A DNA stretch of 64,000 nucleotides from Actinomycetota bacterium (GTDB lineage Bacteria; Actinomycetota; Actinomycetes; Streptosporangiales; Streptosporangiaceae), in contig DAHVDE010000019.1 in the NCBI GenBank assembly GCA_027313705.1, positions 1-64,000 of the forward strand. Direction: 5' to 3'. Under the pieces are notes generated by a model. It was given only the letters and a program-made list of their open reading frames with translations, was not told the DNA's origin and ran no database searches. The position numbers were made by a program, and so were the translations under genes. Positions 42,076-51,347 of the stretch are shown piece by piece (position 1 is the first letter of the stretch; the number at the start of each line of letters is the position of its first letter).

Positions 42076-44420
42076 CACGTCCCCGTTATGTCGTGCGGGC
42101 GGACCGGGACCCGGTTCAGCTCAAGGCCGGTCGCGGCCCGGAGGGCGGCCACGATGGCCGGACCAGAGGAGATCGTCGGCGGCTCGCCGACGCCCCTGAC
42201 CCCGTAAGGCGCATGCGGGTCCTGGTACTCAAGCACGTCTATCCGCATGGGCGGCACGTCGAGAATGGTGGGGATCAGGTAGTCGGTAAAGGAAGGATTC
42301 TTGATCATCCCGTCCCGTACCTGAATCTCCTCCATGACCGCGAGCCCGAGTCCCTGGGCGCTGCCGCCTTGAATCTGCCCGACCACGGCCTGCGGGTTCA
42401 GTGCCTTGCCGACATCTTGCGCGCAGTCAAGTGCGACCACTTTCACCAGGCCAAGCTCGAGGTCGACGTCGACCACGGCCCGGTGCGCGGCGAACGCGTA
42501 CTGTACGTGCGCGAACCCCTGACCGGTCTGGGGGTCAACGGGCCAGGTCTTCCTGTGCCGCCACTGCACCGTCTCCTCGATGACCTCGTCGCCGAGAAAA
42601 TCCCCGATCAGCCCGGCCGGGCCGGCGCCGGCGCCGTCGTCGCCCGTGCGCAGCCACACCAGGTTGTCCGCAAGCACCAGTTCGGCCCCAGGCAGTTCCA
42701 GCCGCAGCCTGACCAGCGTGAACAGCCGCTCGCGCACAAGTTCGCAGGCATGTTTGACCGCACCGCCGGTGACGTAGGTCTGGCGTGAGGCTGACGTCGA
42801 GCCGGCCGAGCCGACTCCGGTGTCCTTAGGCACGACCACCACCTGGCCGACGCCAAGCTCGGTGCGGCAGATCTGCTGTTCGATCGTGACCAGCCCCTGA
42901 CCGACCTCGGCGGCGGCGGTGTGCACGCTGACCACCGGCTCGCCCGCAACGTTCTCCAGCCGCACCCGCGCGGTCGAGTAGTCGTCGTAGCCTTCTGAGA
43001 ACCCGACGTTCTTGTAGCCCACGGCGTAGCCGACTCCCCTGACGACGCCCTCGCCGTGCGTGGTGTTGCCGACCCCGCCTGGCAACTGCCGCAGATCGCC
43101 GCCCGAGCCGGCCGAACCGCCCGAACCGCCCGAACCGGCGGCGGGCAACGGCATGCGCTCGACCCGGCGAAGCAGTTCCGCGACCGGCGCCGGGCTGTCT
43201 ATGACCTGCCCGGTCGGGCCTGAGCTGCCCATTTCCATCGCGTTCAGGCAGCGGAACTGGACTGGGTCAAGGCCGAGCGCGGCGGCCAGCTTGTCCATCT
43301 GGGCCTCGTAGCCGAAGGCGGCCTGCACCGAACCGAAGCCGCGCATCGCCCCGCAAGGCGGGTTGTTGGTGTAAACGCCGTAGACGTCGATGCGCACGCT
43401 TGGCACGACGTAAGGACCCGCCCCCATCGTGCCCGCGTTGCCGACCACCGCCGAGGTGCTCGAGGCGTAGGCACCGCCGTCCAGGTGGATCACGGCCTTG
43501 ACGTAGACCAGCTTGCCGTCCCGGCCGGCCCCGTGCTCGTAGCTGATCAGCGCCGGATGCCGGTGCACGTGCCCGAAGAACGACTCTTCCCTGCTGTAGA
43601 CCATCTTGACCGGCTTGCCGGTGTGCAGGGCCAGCAGGCAGGCGTGCACGTGCATGGACAAGTCCTCGCGGCCGCCGAAAGCGCCGCCGACGCCCGCCAG
43701 CGTCAGCCGCACCTGCTCGGGCCGCAGCCCGAGCGCGGCGCACACCTGCTTCTGGTCCACGTGCAGCCACTGCGTGGACACGTACAGGTCGACGCCGCCG
43801 TTGCCGTCCGGCACGGCCAGCCCGGCCTCCGGGCCGAGGAAAGCCTGGTCCTGCATGCCGACCTGGTAACAACCGGTGACTACGACCTCGGCGGCAGGCT
43901 CCGGGTCGCCCTTGCGAATCTTCAGGTGCCTGACCAGGTTTCCGCCCGGATGCAGCCGCGGCGCGGCCGGGTCCAGCGCCGCGACCGGATCGGTCACCGG
44001 GTCAAGCGGCTCGTACTCGACGACGATCTTGCCCGCCGCTCGCCTGGCGACCTCGGGGTGATCGGCCGCGACCAGGGCCACCGGCTCGCCCGCGTACCGC
44101 ACCACACCGGAAGCTAGGACGGGCTGGTCGGCGTGCTCGAGTCCGTACGCATTGTCGCCGGGCACGTCCTGCGCGGTCAGGACGGCGTAGACCCCCCCGG
44201 TCGCCAGTGCCGCACCGATGCTGACCGACTTGATCTTGGCGTAAGGGTGCGGACTACGCAGCGTGACGCCCCAGATCATGTCGTCCATCCACAGGTCGCT
44301 GCCGTACGCGAACTCCCCGGTAACCTTCAGCCGCCCGTCTGGCCGGCGTGCGCTGGTCCCGATCAGGCCTTCGGGCTGGCCGCTGACCGACTGGCTAGGT
44401 TGCTGCGTTGCTCTGCTCAC
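42075..44420 (-). CDS. Xanthine dehydrogenase molybdenum-binding subunit
   Basis: A 781-residue molybdopterin subunit that hydroxylates hypoxanthine/xanthine to urate. Visible motifs are GGAFGGRED for the molybdenum cofactor site, CGAMRGFGSVQ with the arginine region, TAAAEVGQGL, and the catalytic glutamate in VRGVGEPPTISSGPA near the end. It differs from fused XDHs in that the Fe-S and FAD chains are separate genes upstream, with the deaminase gene lying between. The GTG at 44420 is chosen over the TTG before it. A Gly/Ser repeat linker is near residues 430-445. Confidence 0.9.
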   Translation of the reverse strand: MSRATQQPSQSVSGQPEGLIGTSARRPDGRLKVTGEFAYGSDLWMDDMIWGVTLRSPHPYAKIKSVSIGAALATGGVYAVLTAQDVPGDNAYGLEHADQPVLASGVVRYAGEPVALVAADHPEVARRAAGKIVVEYEPLDPVTDPVAALDPAAPRLHPGGNLVRHLKIRKGDPEPAAEVVVTGCYQVGMQDQAFLGPEAGLAVPDGNGGVDLYVSTQWLHVDQKQVCAALGLRPEQVRLTLAGVGGAFGGREDLSMHVHACLLALHTGKPVKMVYSREESFFGHVHRHPALISYEHGAGRDGKLVYVKAVIHLDGGAYASSTSAVVGNAGTMGAGPYVVPSVRIDVYGVYTNNPPCGAMRGFGSVQAAFGYEAQMDKLAAALGLDPVQFRCLNAMEMGSSGPTGQVIDSPAPVAELLRRVERMPLPAAGSGGSGGSAGSGGDLRQLPGGVGNTTHGEGVVRGVGYAVGYKNVGFSEGYDDYSTARVRLENVAGEPVVSVHTAAAEVGQGLVTIEQQICRTELGVGQVVVVPKDTGVGSAGSTSASRQTYVTGGAVKHACELVRERLFTLVRLRLELPGAELVLADNLVWLRTGDDGAGAGPAGLIGDFLGDEVIEETVQWRHRKTWPVDPQTGQGFAHVQYAFAAHRAVVDVDLELGLVKVVALDCAQDVGKALNPQAVVGQIQGGSAQGLGLAVMEEIQVRDGMIKNPSFTDYLIPTILDVPPMRIDVLEYQDPHAPYGVRGVGEPPTISSGPAIVAALRAATGLELNRVPVRPHDITGT

Positions 44421-44515
44421 CAATCCGAGCCTACGTTCCGCCAGGGGAAACCTCCATCATCAGCCTGGCCAGGCCAGGCCAGGCCAGCCAGTGATCACGC
44501 GGATCGCCGGTGACG

Positions 44516-45859
44516 TCAGCGCAAGGCGGCCGCGGCCCGCGCCGCGGCGGCGGCCACGGCAGCCTCGTCCACGGTGCGCACCTGGTCGTCTTCCACCACC
44601 GCCACCCCGTTCACCAGCAGCAGCCGCAGCGGCGGCCGGGCACCGAGCACAAGGGCGGCGACCGGATCGGCGATCCCGGCGCTCGGCAGTTCGTCCAGTC
44701 GCCACAGTGCGACATCGGCCAGCTTGCCCGCCTCGAGCGAGCCGATCTCGCCGGCCCGCCCGAGCAGCGCCGCACCGCCGAGAGTGGCCAGTTCCAGAGC
44801 CTGCCGCACGGTGAGTGCCTGCGGGCCACCGGTCGCCCTGGCCAGCAAGAGGGCCTGACGTACCTCACCGAGCATCGAGCCTTCCTCGTTGGAGGCCGCG
44901 CCGTCGACCCCGAGGCCGACCCGGACTCCGGCCGAGACCAGGTCAGCGGTGCGGCAGATGCCCGCGCCGAGCCTGGCGTTCGACGAAGGGCAGTGGGCGA
45001 CTCCGGTTCGCGTCGCCGCGAACCTCGCGATGGCCGCGTCGTCCAGGTGAACGCCATGGGCCAGCCACACGTCCTCGGCCAGCCAGCCGAGCGAATCGAG
45101 GTACTCCACCGGGGTGGCGCCGAAGTGCTCGCGGCAGTAGCTGTCCTCGTCGGCGGTTTCCGCCAGGTGGGTGTGCAGCCGCACCCCCTCCCGCCTGGCC
45201 AGGCTGGCCGCCGCCACCATGAGGTCGCCGGTCACCGAGAACGGCGAGCACGGCGCCACCCCCATCCGCAGCATGGAGTCGGGTGCCGGATCGTGGTAAT
45301 CACGAATCGCCTGCTCGGTCGCGGCCAGCACGGTATCGAGATCTTCCGCGACCTCGTCAGGCGGCAGCCCGCCGGCCGACTTGCCCAGGTCCATCGACCC
45401 GCGAGTCGGATGAAACCGCAGGCCAACGCGGCGGGCCGCGGCCACGGTGGCGGCCAGCACGTCTCCGCCGCCGCGCGGGAACAGGTAATGATGGTCAGAA
45501 CTTGTCGTGCAGCCCGTCCTGGCCAGCCAGGCAAGCGCCGCCGTCGCCGCGTCCGCGGTCAGTTGCTCGTCGATCCTGGCCCAGACCGGGTAGAGCCCGA
45601 CGAGCCACTCGAACAGCGTCGAGTCGGCGCAGCGCCCTCTTGTCGCCCACTGGTACAGATGATCATGGGTATTGACCAGGCCGGGAGTGGCCAGGCAGCC
45701 GGCCGCATCCACGACCTGCGTGTCGCCTGAGCGCGGCCCGGCCCCTGGACCTACCGAGGTGATCTTGTTGCCTTCGATGGCGACGTGCCCGCTGGGGTAC
45801 TCCGATCGTGTGCCGTCCATGGTCACGACGTGACAGCCGGTGAGCAGGATTCCGGTCAT
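44516..45859 (-). CDS. 8-oxoguanine deaminase-type amidohydrolase
   Basis: A 447-residue metal-dependent deaminase. The HxH motif is [13 protein letters not shown] near residue 65. Later ligands appear in [21 protein letters not shown] and [24 protein letters not shown] and the following SSDHHYLFP segment match the 8-oxoguanine deaminase/guanine deaminase-like group, converting 8-oxoguanine or guanine-type rings to urate or xanthine. It is coupled to the Fe-S subunit by ATGA and lies between xanthine dehydrogenase subunits, so it feeds the same pathway. Plain guanine deamination is also possible. Confidence 0.85.
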   Translation of the reverse strand: MTGILLTGCHVVTMDGTRSEYPSGHVAIEGNKITSVGPGAGPRSGDTQVVDAAGCLATPGLVNTHDHLYQWATRGRCADSTLFEWLVGLYPVWARIDEQLTADAATAALAWLARTGCTTSSDHHYLFPRGGGDVLAATVAAARRVGLRFHPTRGSMDLGKSAGGLPPDEVAEDLDTVLAATEQAIRDYHDPAPDSMLRMGVAPCSPFSVTGDLMVAAASLARREGVRLHTHLAETADEDSYCREHFGATPVEYLDSLGWLAEDVWLAHGVHLDDAAIARFAATRTGVAHCPSSNARLGAGICRTADLVSAGVRVGLGVDGAASNEEGSMLGEVRQALLLARATGGPQALTVRQALELATLGGAALLGRAGEIGSLEAGKLADVALWRLDELPSAGIADPVAALVLGARPPLRLLLVNGVAVVEDDQVRTVDEAAVAAAAARAAAALR

Positions 45860-46338
45860 CGGCCGGTCTCTGGCCTCATCAGGTCAGCGGCCGTCCTGAC
45901 CGCCGCCAGGATCTGCTCGTACCCGGTGCACCGGCACAGGTTCCCCGCGAGCGCTTCCCTGATATCGGCATCGGCTGGATCGGGCTGCCTGGCCAGCAGG
46001 TCGTGCGCGGCGACGAGCAGCCCTGGCGTGCAGAAACCGCACTGAACCGCCCCGGCTTCGATGAATGCCTGCTGAAGCGGATGCAGTTCGCCGTCAGCGG
46101 CGGCCAGCCCTTCCACGGTCATGATCTCGCCACCGTCCGCCTGCCCGGCCGCGACCAGGCAGGCACACACAGGCACGCCGTCAAGGTAGACCGTGCACGA
46201 GCCGCATTCGCCTTGCTCGCAGGCGTTCTTCGAGCCGGGGAGCCCCATCCGCTCGCGCAGCACGAACAGCAGGCTCTCCCCGGGCCACACGTCATCGGCC
46301 AGCCGGGTGACTCCGTTCACCTTCGCCGTGACTCGCAT
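45856..46338 (-). CDS. Xanthine dehydrogenase [2Fe-2S] subunit
   Basis: A 160-residue iron-sulfur chain carrying electrons from the molybdenum site to FAD. The plant-type ferredoxin cysteines are in [17 protein letters not shown] near 39-47 plus VCAC; the second cluster is in VQCGFCTPG near 98 and [12 protein letters not shown] near 133. Length and order match the small XDH/CO-dehydrogenase family subunit. It is five bases after the FAD subunit and overlaps the deaminase by four bases. Confidence 0.94.
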   Translation of the reverse strand: MRVTAKVNGVTRLADDVWPGESLLFVLRERMGLPGSKNACEQGECGSCTVYLDGVPVCACLVAAGQADGGEIMTVEGLAAADGELHPLQQAFIEAGAVQCGFCTPGLLVAAHDLLARQPDPADADIREALAGNLCRCTGYEQILAAVRTAADLMRPETGR

Positions 46339-46343
46339 GGAAC

Positions 46344-47243
46344 CTACCTCGCTTCCTCGCAGTAGTCCCGCCAGGCCCAGCCGAGCGTGCGCCTCGCCAG
46401 CACGCCAAGGGCATGCCGCCGGTAGCCGGCCGTACCCCGAACGTCATCGATCGGCCGAGCCGCCGCGCTCACCAGGGCCGCGAACTCCGACATCACCGGC
46501 TCGGGCAGCGGCCGCCTTGACTCCCAGAGCCCGGCGTCGCCGATCGCCCCGGCCAGGAACGACTCGGCCGCCAGCGCGCGTACCGGGGTCGGCGCGGCCG
46601 AACCGATGCCGGTGCCGACCAAGCCGCGTTCCGGGTCGAGTGCCAGCGCGAACGCGGCGACCGCGATCACCATCGCGTTCCTGGTCCCGATCTTGGCAAA
46701 CTGCTCTGGCCCGGAAGGCGGGCGGATCCAGACCGCCGCGATCAGTTCGTCGGGCGCGAGCGCGCTGCGCTTGACCCCGGTGAAGAAGTCATCGATGCCG
46801 ATACGGCGGCTACCGCGCACGGAGGCGACCTCGACCTCCGCTCGCGCCGCGAGCAGCGAAGGATGGCAGTCTCCGGCCGGCGACGCGGAGCCGAGGTTGC
46901 CGCCGATCGTGCCTCGGTTCCTGATCTGGGGCGAGCCAACCGTGCGCGCCGCGATCGCCAGGCCGCGCAGCCGCCGCCCGAGCTCGCGGCGCTCAGCCTG
47001 ACCGCGCTCGCCGGTCAGTTCCGCGTAAGTCACCCCGGCACCGACAGCCAGCCAGCCATCGGCCTGATGCCAGCCGCGCAGCTCGGGTACCGGCGACAGG
47101 TCAAGCAGGGCGGCCGGCCTCCGCCGGTCGAAGTTCAGTTCGACCATGACGTCGGTGCCGCCAGCGATCGGCAGCGCATCGCGGCGCTCCGCCTTGGCAG
47201 CGAGCGCTTCCTGCCAGGTCCGTGCCCGCAAGAACTCCATCAT
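46344..47243 (-). CDS. Xanthine dehydrogenase FAD-binding subunit
   Basis: A 299-residue FAD chain. The FAD phosphate motif is LPIAGGTDVMVELN near residue 25, and the second motif is IRNRGTIGGNLGSASPAGD near residue 106, both diagnostic of this family. It passes electrons from the Fe-S chain to NAD. Consecutive GTG, ATG and ATG codons leave the exact start open; 47243 is chosen. It lies 25 bases after uricase on the same strand. Confidence 0.92.
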   Translation of the reverse strand: MMEFLRARTWQEALAAKAERRDALPIAGGTDVMVELNFDRRRPAALLDLSPVPELRGWHQADGWLAVGAGVTYAELTGERGQAERRELGRRLRGLAIAARTVGSPQIRNRGTIGGNLGSASPAGDCHPSLLAARAEVEVASVRGSRRIGIDDFFTGVKRSALAPDELIAAVWIRPPSGPEQFAKIGTRNAMVIAVAAFALALDPERGLVGTGIGSAAPTPVRALAAESFLAGAIGDAGLWESRRPLPEPVMSEFAALVSAAARPIDDVRGTAGYRRHALGVLARRTLGWAWRDYCEEAR

Positions 47244-47268
47244 CACCCCATCGCCGGCCAGCGGCCGC

Positions 47269-48183
47269 TCAGGCGAAGCAGGCCGGCGAGTCCCAGGCCG
47301 GCCCGGCGGGCGGGGCGTCGTCGCGCCGCACCGCGCACTGAATCAGCCCGTAAGGCCGGTCGGCCGCATAAAACACCTCACCTGGGTTATCCAGCCCGAA
47401 CGGTGCCAGGTCGGCGAGGAAATGATGTTTGTTGGGCGCGGAAAGCCTTATCTCGACTATATCTTCCCGCACGGCGAGCACCGCCGAGCCCATCTCGAAC
47501 AGCGTCTGCTGCAGCGCGTGGCTGTAAACTTCGGCGAACCGTTCCAGCAGCACCCATCTGACCTGCGCGAAGGCATCATCCCACGGTATCTCGCGGCCCG
47601 CGTATCGCCACCTGGCGGTCAGCGAGGTCGCCAGGATACGGTCCGTCGTCTCGGCCAGCGTGGTGTACTGGTCACGATAAAACCCGGTAAATTCTGATCC
47701 CGTCGTCTTAAGAACAACCAGGTCCTTAATCCCCGAGATAACCCAAAGGCCTTTTTCTGCAAAATAACCCAGGCCGTCGGTGACGGCCACGGAGGCGGTG
47801 CGAGTCCCGGCGCCGGTGCGGACGAACGTGTGAGCGTGACCGGCCCCGCCGTCAGGCACTCGCTCCCAGGAATACTCCTGCACCTCCACCCTGGCCTGGT
47901 GCACCGAGGGAATATCGGCCAGGAAATGGCCGGCCAGGGCGATCGAGTACTCCTCGATCGCGGCCGAAGCGTGCTTGCTTGCGAAAGCGAAGCAGGTGTT
48001 CTTCTGGCTGTCGGTCGGAAGCACCTTGGCCTGGTCGCCGGTCAGGTGCGCGTCGTCGAAGTCACCACGCAGCGCGGTGGAGACGTTCAGGTCGCGGATC
48101 TCGTGCCGTTCGGTGTCGCGGCGGATCCGCACGACCCTGGTCTCCGCCTTGCCATACTGCGTCTCGCTCAGCCTGATCGGCAT
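47269..48183 (-). CDS. Urate oxidase (uricase)
   Basis: A 304-residue cofactor-free enzyme oxidising urate to 5-hydroxyisourate. The catalytic lysine is in YGKAETRVVRI near residue 10 and the threonine in KVLPTDSQKNT near residue 59, with the C-terminal KHHFLADLAPFGLDNPGEVFY segment typical of the family. GGGAGCTGACC upstream selects ATG 48183 over an upstream in-frame codon. It is four bases after HIU hydrolase. Confidence 0.95.
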   Translation of the reverse strand: MPIRLSETQYGKAETRVVRIRRDTERHEIRDLNVSTALRGDFDDAHLTGDQAKVLPTDSQKNTCFAFASKHASAAIEEYSIALAGHFLADIPSVHQARVEVQEYSWERVPDGGAGHAHTFVRTGAGTRTASVAVTDGLGYFAEKGLWVISGIKDLVVLKTTGSEFTGFYRDQYTTLAETTDRILATSLTARWRYAGREIPWDDAFAQVRWVLLERFAEVYSHALQQTLFEMGSAVLAVREDIVEIRLSAPNKHHFLADLAPFGLDNPGEVFYAADRPYGLIQCAVRRDDAPPAGPAWDSPACFA

Positions 48184-48187
48184 CTGG

Positions 48188-48502
48188 TCAGCTCCCGCGG
48201 TAGGTTGAGTAGGCATAAGGGCTGATCAGCACGGGCACGTGATACCTCGAACGCCGCCCGTCGGCGCGGAAAGTCACGACAACCTCAGGAAAGAAGGCGT
48301 CGGGACCGAGGTAGTTCTCCGTCTCGAACACCAGCCGGTAGACCCCGGCACTGAGCGCCCCGACCCCGAAGTCGGCAAGCCGGCCGTCGATGTCGGTGAT
48401 CCCTTGCCCGAGTTCCCTGCCTTCCCGCTCGAGCCTGACCACGAGCCCGGCCGCGGGCTCGCCCTTGACCGTGTCAAGCACGTGCGTGCTTACCCCGCTC
48501 AC
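48188..48502 (-). CDS. 5-hydroxyisourate hydrolase (transthyretin-like)
   Basis: A 104-residue enzyme converting 5-hydroxyisourate to OHCU. The catalytic histidines and arginine can be placed in VSTHVLDTVKG (residue about 7), RRSRYHVPVLIS (near 88) and the C-terminal tetrapeptide YRGS that defines the family. The GTG start overlaps the OHCU decarboxylase stop by four bases. The family works as a tetramer. Confidence 0.95.
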   Translation of the reverse strand: MSGVSTHVLDTVKGEPAAGLVVRLEREGRELGQGITDIDGRLADFGVGALSAGVYRLVFETENYLGPDAFFPEVVVTFRADGRRSRYHVPVLISPYAYSTYRGS

Positions 48503-48984
48503 GTCATCACCTGCCTGCGCAATCGAAGACCGTTGATCTTCGCCAGTTCCCCGGCAACCACCTTCCGCTCCTCAACAGGTGAGTTCCCCAGCCGATCGGT
48601 GAGGAACTCGAGCAACTCGGCCCCGCTCCGCCCAGTCGCGCAGGCCAGGTAGATATGCCCGAATTTCTCCTCGTAGGCCGCGTTTCCCTTCCCCAGCGCT
48701 CGCATCAGTACATCATCAGCCTGTGACACTCCGGCTTGCTCGTCGCCATGCGAGCCGCCCGCTCCGCGCTTGTCCCCGATCCTACGGTGACCGCCGAGCG
48801 CTTCCCGCAGGTCCTCGGTGGTGAGCAGGGCCACCGCGGCCTCGTTCGCCGCCAGGAGCGCGCCGGCCGAAGCGAATGGCCGGGCCGCAAGCACTGCCTC
48901 GGTCCAGCGCCGCGACGAGCAGCAGTCAACCAGCCACCGCCTGACCTGCTCGTCAGGCAGCGAGTTCAGTTCGGCCAGCGTCAT
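48499..48984 (-). CDS. OHCU decarboxylase
   Basis: A 161-residue enzyme that decarboxylates OHCU stereospecifically to S-allantoin. The family signature HPRIG is represented as GGHRRIGDK near residue 66, with Arg in place of Pro; the histidine is kept. The helix FGHIYLACATGRSGAELLEFL near residue 109 and the RLGNSP segment are also typical. It lies eight bases after the permease and overlaps HIU hydrolase by four bases. Confidence 0.93.
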   Translation of the reverse strand: MTLAELNSLPDEQVRRWLVDCCSSRRWTEAVLAARPFASAGALLAANEAAVALLTTEDLREALGGHRRIGDKRGAGGSHGDEQAGVSQADDVLMRALGKGNAAYEEKFGHIYLACATGRSGAELLEFLTDRLGNSPVEERKVVAGELAKINGLRLRRQVMT

Positions 48985-48992
48985 TGGCCCTG

Positions 48993-50438
48993 CTACCTGG
49001 CCAGCACAGGAGTCTCCGCACCCTCCGCCCGCACCTTGCGCCCGGCCATCAGGTAGTAGGCGAGCCCGCCGACCGCAAGGCCGATGAAGACGCTGAAGTC
49101 AGAGCCGTAGCTGCCGCCGAACCTGCTCGCCAGCGGCCCGACATAAGGCGAGTACGCGTTCAGCCAGAGCGCGGCGGTGACCATGCCGAGCAACTGGGCG
49201 ATGAGGGCTGGCCAGTGGAAGCCCCCGGCACGGTAGTAAAGGCCGCCGGTCTCATTCAGCAGCGACACCGGATCGTACCTGTTCTTGCGCAGCCAGGAAT
49301 CCACCAGGTAAATAGCGCACCACGGACCCAGCCACAAGATGATGAACAGCAGGAAGTCGGTCAGCAGCGTGTAGAACCTGGATGAGAACACCGCGTAAGC
49401 GGCGATCGCCAGGCAGATGGTGGTGTCGATGACCACGCAGGTCACCCGGTGCAGTCCGGGGACGATCGACTGGAGCGTCACCCCTGAGGAGTACAAGTCG
49501 AGCGTGTTGATCGCGAAGAGCTGGAAGATCACGAAGATCAGGTAGGGCACCACGAACCAGGCAGGGAACCCGGCTGTCAGCCCGGTCACGCTGGTGGCGG
49601 CGCTCTTGGGCAGTTCGGCCCCGAGCGCAGCGCCTAGCACCTCGAGCAGCACGGAAGGAATCAGCCCGCCGAGCATGACCGCGAGCACGATGTTGCGCTT
49701 GCTGGCCGATGGCGGCAGGTAACGGGAGTAATCGTTGCCGTTCTCGGTCCAGCCGAGCCCGCCAGCCGCGATCACCAGCGCCAGGAAGATCGTCATCGAA
49801 CCCCAGCTAGCGCTCGGCGGCCCGGCGTGGTACCTGTGTGCCACGAAGAAGGTCATGATCACGAACAAGACGATGAAGGGGAAAGCCAGGATCCGCAGCA
49901 CCTTGAGCACGGCGGCGTGACCGAGCAGCGGCAGCACCGCCTGGATGCCGATCGCGACGACCAGGAAGGCGACCCTGAGCCAGTCTGGCACCGGATTGAG
50001 CCCGGCTCGGTTGGCCAGGGCGATGGCTGCGAACACGACCAGGGCGATGCCCTCGATCTCGAAACCGACCTGGGTGATCCAGTTGAACAGCGAAGGTACC
50101 CGGTTACCGTTCGGCCCGAAGGCGGCCCGGCTTACCCCAAAGGCGGTGGTGCCTGCTCTTGGCCCTTGCACGCTGGCCAGGCCGGTGAGCACGTAGCTTA
50201 GGTTGCCGACCACGATGACGAGTACCGCCTGCGGGAATGAGAGCCCGAACACGACGACGCCGAGCACCCCGTACAGGAGGAACTCGACGTTCCAGATCGC
50301 GCCCGCCCACATCCAGAACAGGCTTCCCGGCCGGCCCCACCGTTCGCTGAACGGCACGTGCTCGATGCCCCTGTGCTCTACCGCCGTTATCGAAGGTGGC
50401 ACTCCCGCCGCTGCCACCACGTCACTCGAATCCGCCAC
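48993..50438 (-). CDS. NCS1-family nucleobase permease
   Basis: A 481-residue, 12-helix permease. The N-terminal region GIEHVPFSERWGRPGSLFWMWAG in essence and the QGPRAGTTAFGVSRAAFGPNGN loop are typical of NCS1 cytosine/purine/allantoin permeases. Its place at the head of the purine cluster suggests import of a purine, urate or allantoin. GTG start without a clear ribosome site. It appears to be the first gene of the operon. Confidence 0.9.
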   Translation of the reverse strand: MADSSDVVAAAGVPPSITAVEHRGIEHVPFSERWGRPGSLFWMWAGAIWNVEFLLYGVLGVVVFGLSFPQAVLVIVVGNLSYVLTGLASVQGPRAGTTAFGVSRAAFGPNGNRVPSLFNWITQVGFEIEGIALVVFAAIALANRAGLNPVPDWLRVAFLVVAIGIQAVLPLLGHAAVLKVLRILAFPFIVLFVIMTFFVAHRYHAGPPSASWGSMTIFLALVIAAGGLGWTENGNDYSRYLPPSASKRNIVLAVMLGGLIPSVLLEVLGAALGAELPKSAATSVTGLTAGFPAWFVVPYLIFVIFQLFAINTLDLYSSGVTLQSIVPGLHRVTCVVIDTTICLAIAAYAVFSSRFYTLLTDFLLFIILWLGPWCAIYLVDSWLRKNRYDPVSLLNETGGLYYRAGGFHWPALIAQLLGMVTAALWLNAYSPYVGPLASRFGGSYGSDFSVFIGLAVGGLAYYLMAGRKVRAEGAETPVLAR

Positions 50439-50546
50439 TGGCTTTGGCCCTTCCGCTCGCAGGCACCGTGCAAGGCGGACATTACTAGACCAGAGCCCGT
50501 GGCTGAAGTGGCCAGTTCCTGAATCGGCGGTTAGCGCAGCGAAAAG

Positions 50547-51284
50547 CTAGGCTCGCCAGCCGCGCGGCGGGCGCGGCAGGCCGGCCGCCGCCACAGGTGC
50601 CCGCCTGAGCTCGTCCTCGGCACAAGGGGCGTCGCGCAGCCACGTGATCAAGGCGACATACACCACGGGGATGGCGCAGAGCGCAGAAATCACCCAGAGC
50701 GCGACCGCCGCGATCTGCTGGTCGGCGGCGACGCTCAGACCGTGGCCGCGGCCGACGTAAGCCGAGAACCAGGCCGCGTGCGAGAATGCCATGATGTAGG
50801 CGCCAGCCCAGGTCGTCCACATCGGTATCGCCGCGAAGAACGCGCGCAGCGGCCTGCCCAGCCGCGGCAGGAACGGCGGCGACTCGATCAGTTCGAGCCA
50901 GAGCGCGCAGCCAGCGCCGATCAGGCTGACCGCTTCTGCCAGGGTGAGAGCCGGATTGCGCACCATCGCGTTCACGCAGGCCGGCAAGCGCCAGGCCACG
51001 ATCAGTGCCAGGAAGACGACAAGCACCAGCATCGAAAACCACGCCGAGGGCCGGTGCGACCTGCCGTTAGCGAGGCGGTCAAGCCGCTGCCCGCCGATCA
51101 GCCGCCACGGCGCCCCGAGCACGATCAGCGCAGGGACGGCGAAGGCGAACACGGCGAACTGCACCGCCTGCACGAACACGTACCGGCTGGCGGCCGGCCC
51201 GACCGGAGGAACGAGCATCACGACAGCAAGCAGTACTCCGGCAGGTGACAGCCAGGGCCGCCACCGCGCTATCAGGCTCCGCAT
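50547..51284 (-). CDS. CtaG-like membrane protein without the usual histidines
   Basis: A 245-residue protein with about six helices that lines up with the CtaG gene at 25336: LIVLGAPWRLIGG matches LIVAGAPWQPLLDG, and LSVAADQQIAAVALWV matches LSPLADQQIGAAFLWV. But the MHMIQHLLLM histidines are replaced (VQAVQFAVFAF), and the VFWHLPG and LVHIWLMHG histidines are also gone. Copper handling of the usual kind is therefore doubtful. ATG 51284 has AGGAACG upstream; a GTG 27 bases earlier is possible. It lies upstream of the permease on the same strand. Confidence 0.72.
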   Translation of the reverse strand: MRSLIARWRPWLSPAGVLLAVVMLVPPVGPAASRYVFVQAVQFAVFAFAVPALIVLGAPWRLIGGQRLDRLANGRSHRPSAWFSMLVLVVFLALIVAWRLPACVNAMVRNPALTLAEAVSLIGAGCALWLELIESPPFLPRLGRPLRAFFAAIPMWTTWAGAYIMAFSHAAWFSAYVGRGHGLSVAADQQIAAVALWVISALCAIPVVYVALITWLRDAPCAEDELRRAPVAAAGLPRPPRGWRA

Positions 51285-51347
51285 GCGCTCGTTCCTAGCG
51301 GTAGCGGGCACCCTACGTCAACCCAGCGACTGCCTGGTTCTCCTCGA

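Noticed and set aside
44466-44490. CCAGG tandem stretch before the xanthine dehydrogenase gene as an operator
   Set aside because: A simple five-base slippage repeat in a short gap, without symmetry or further evidence.
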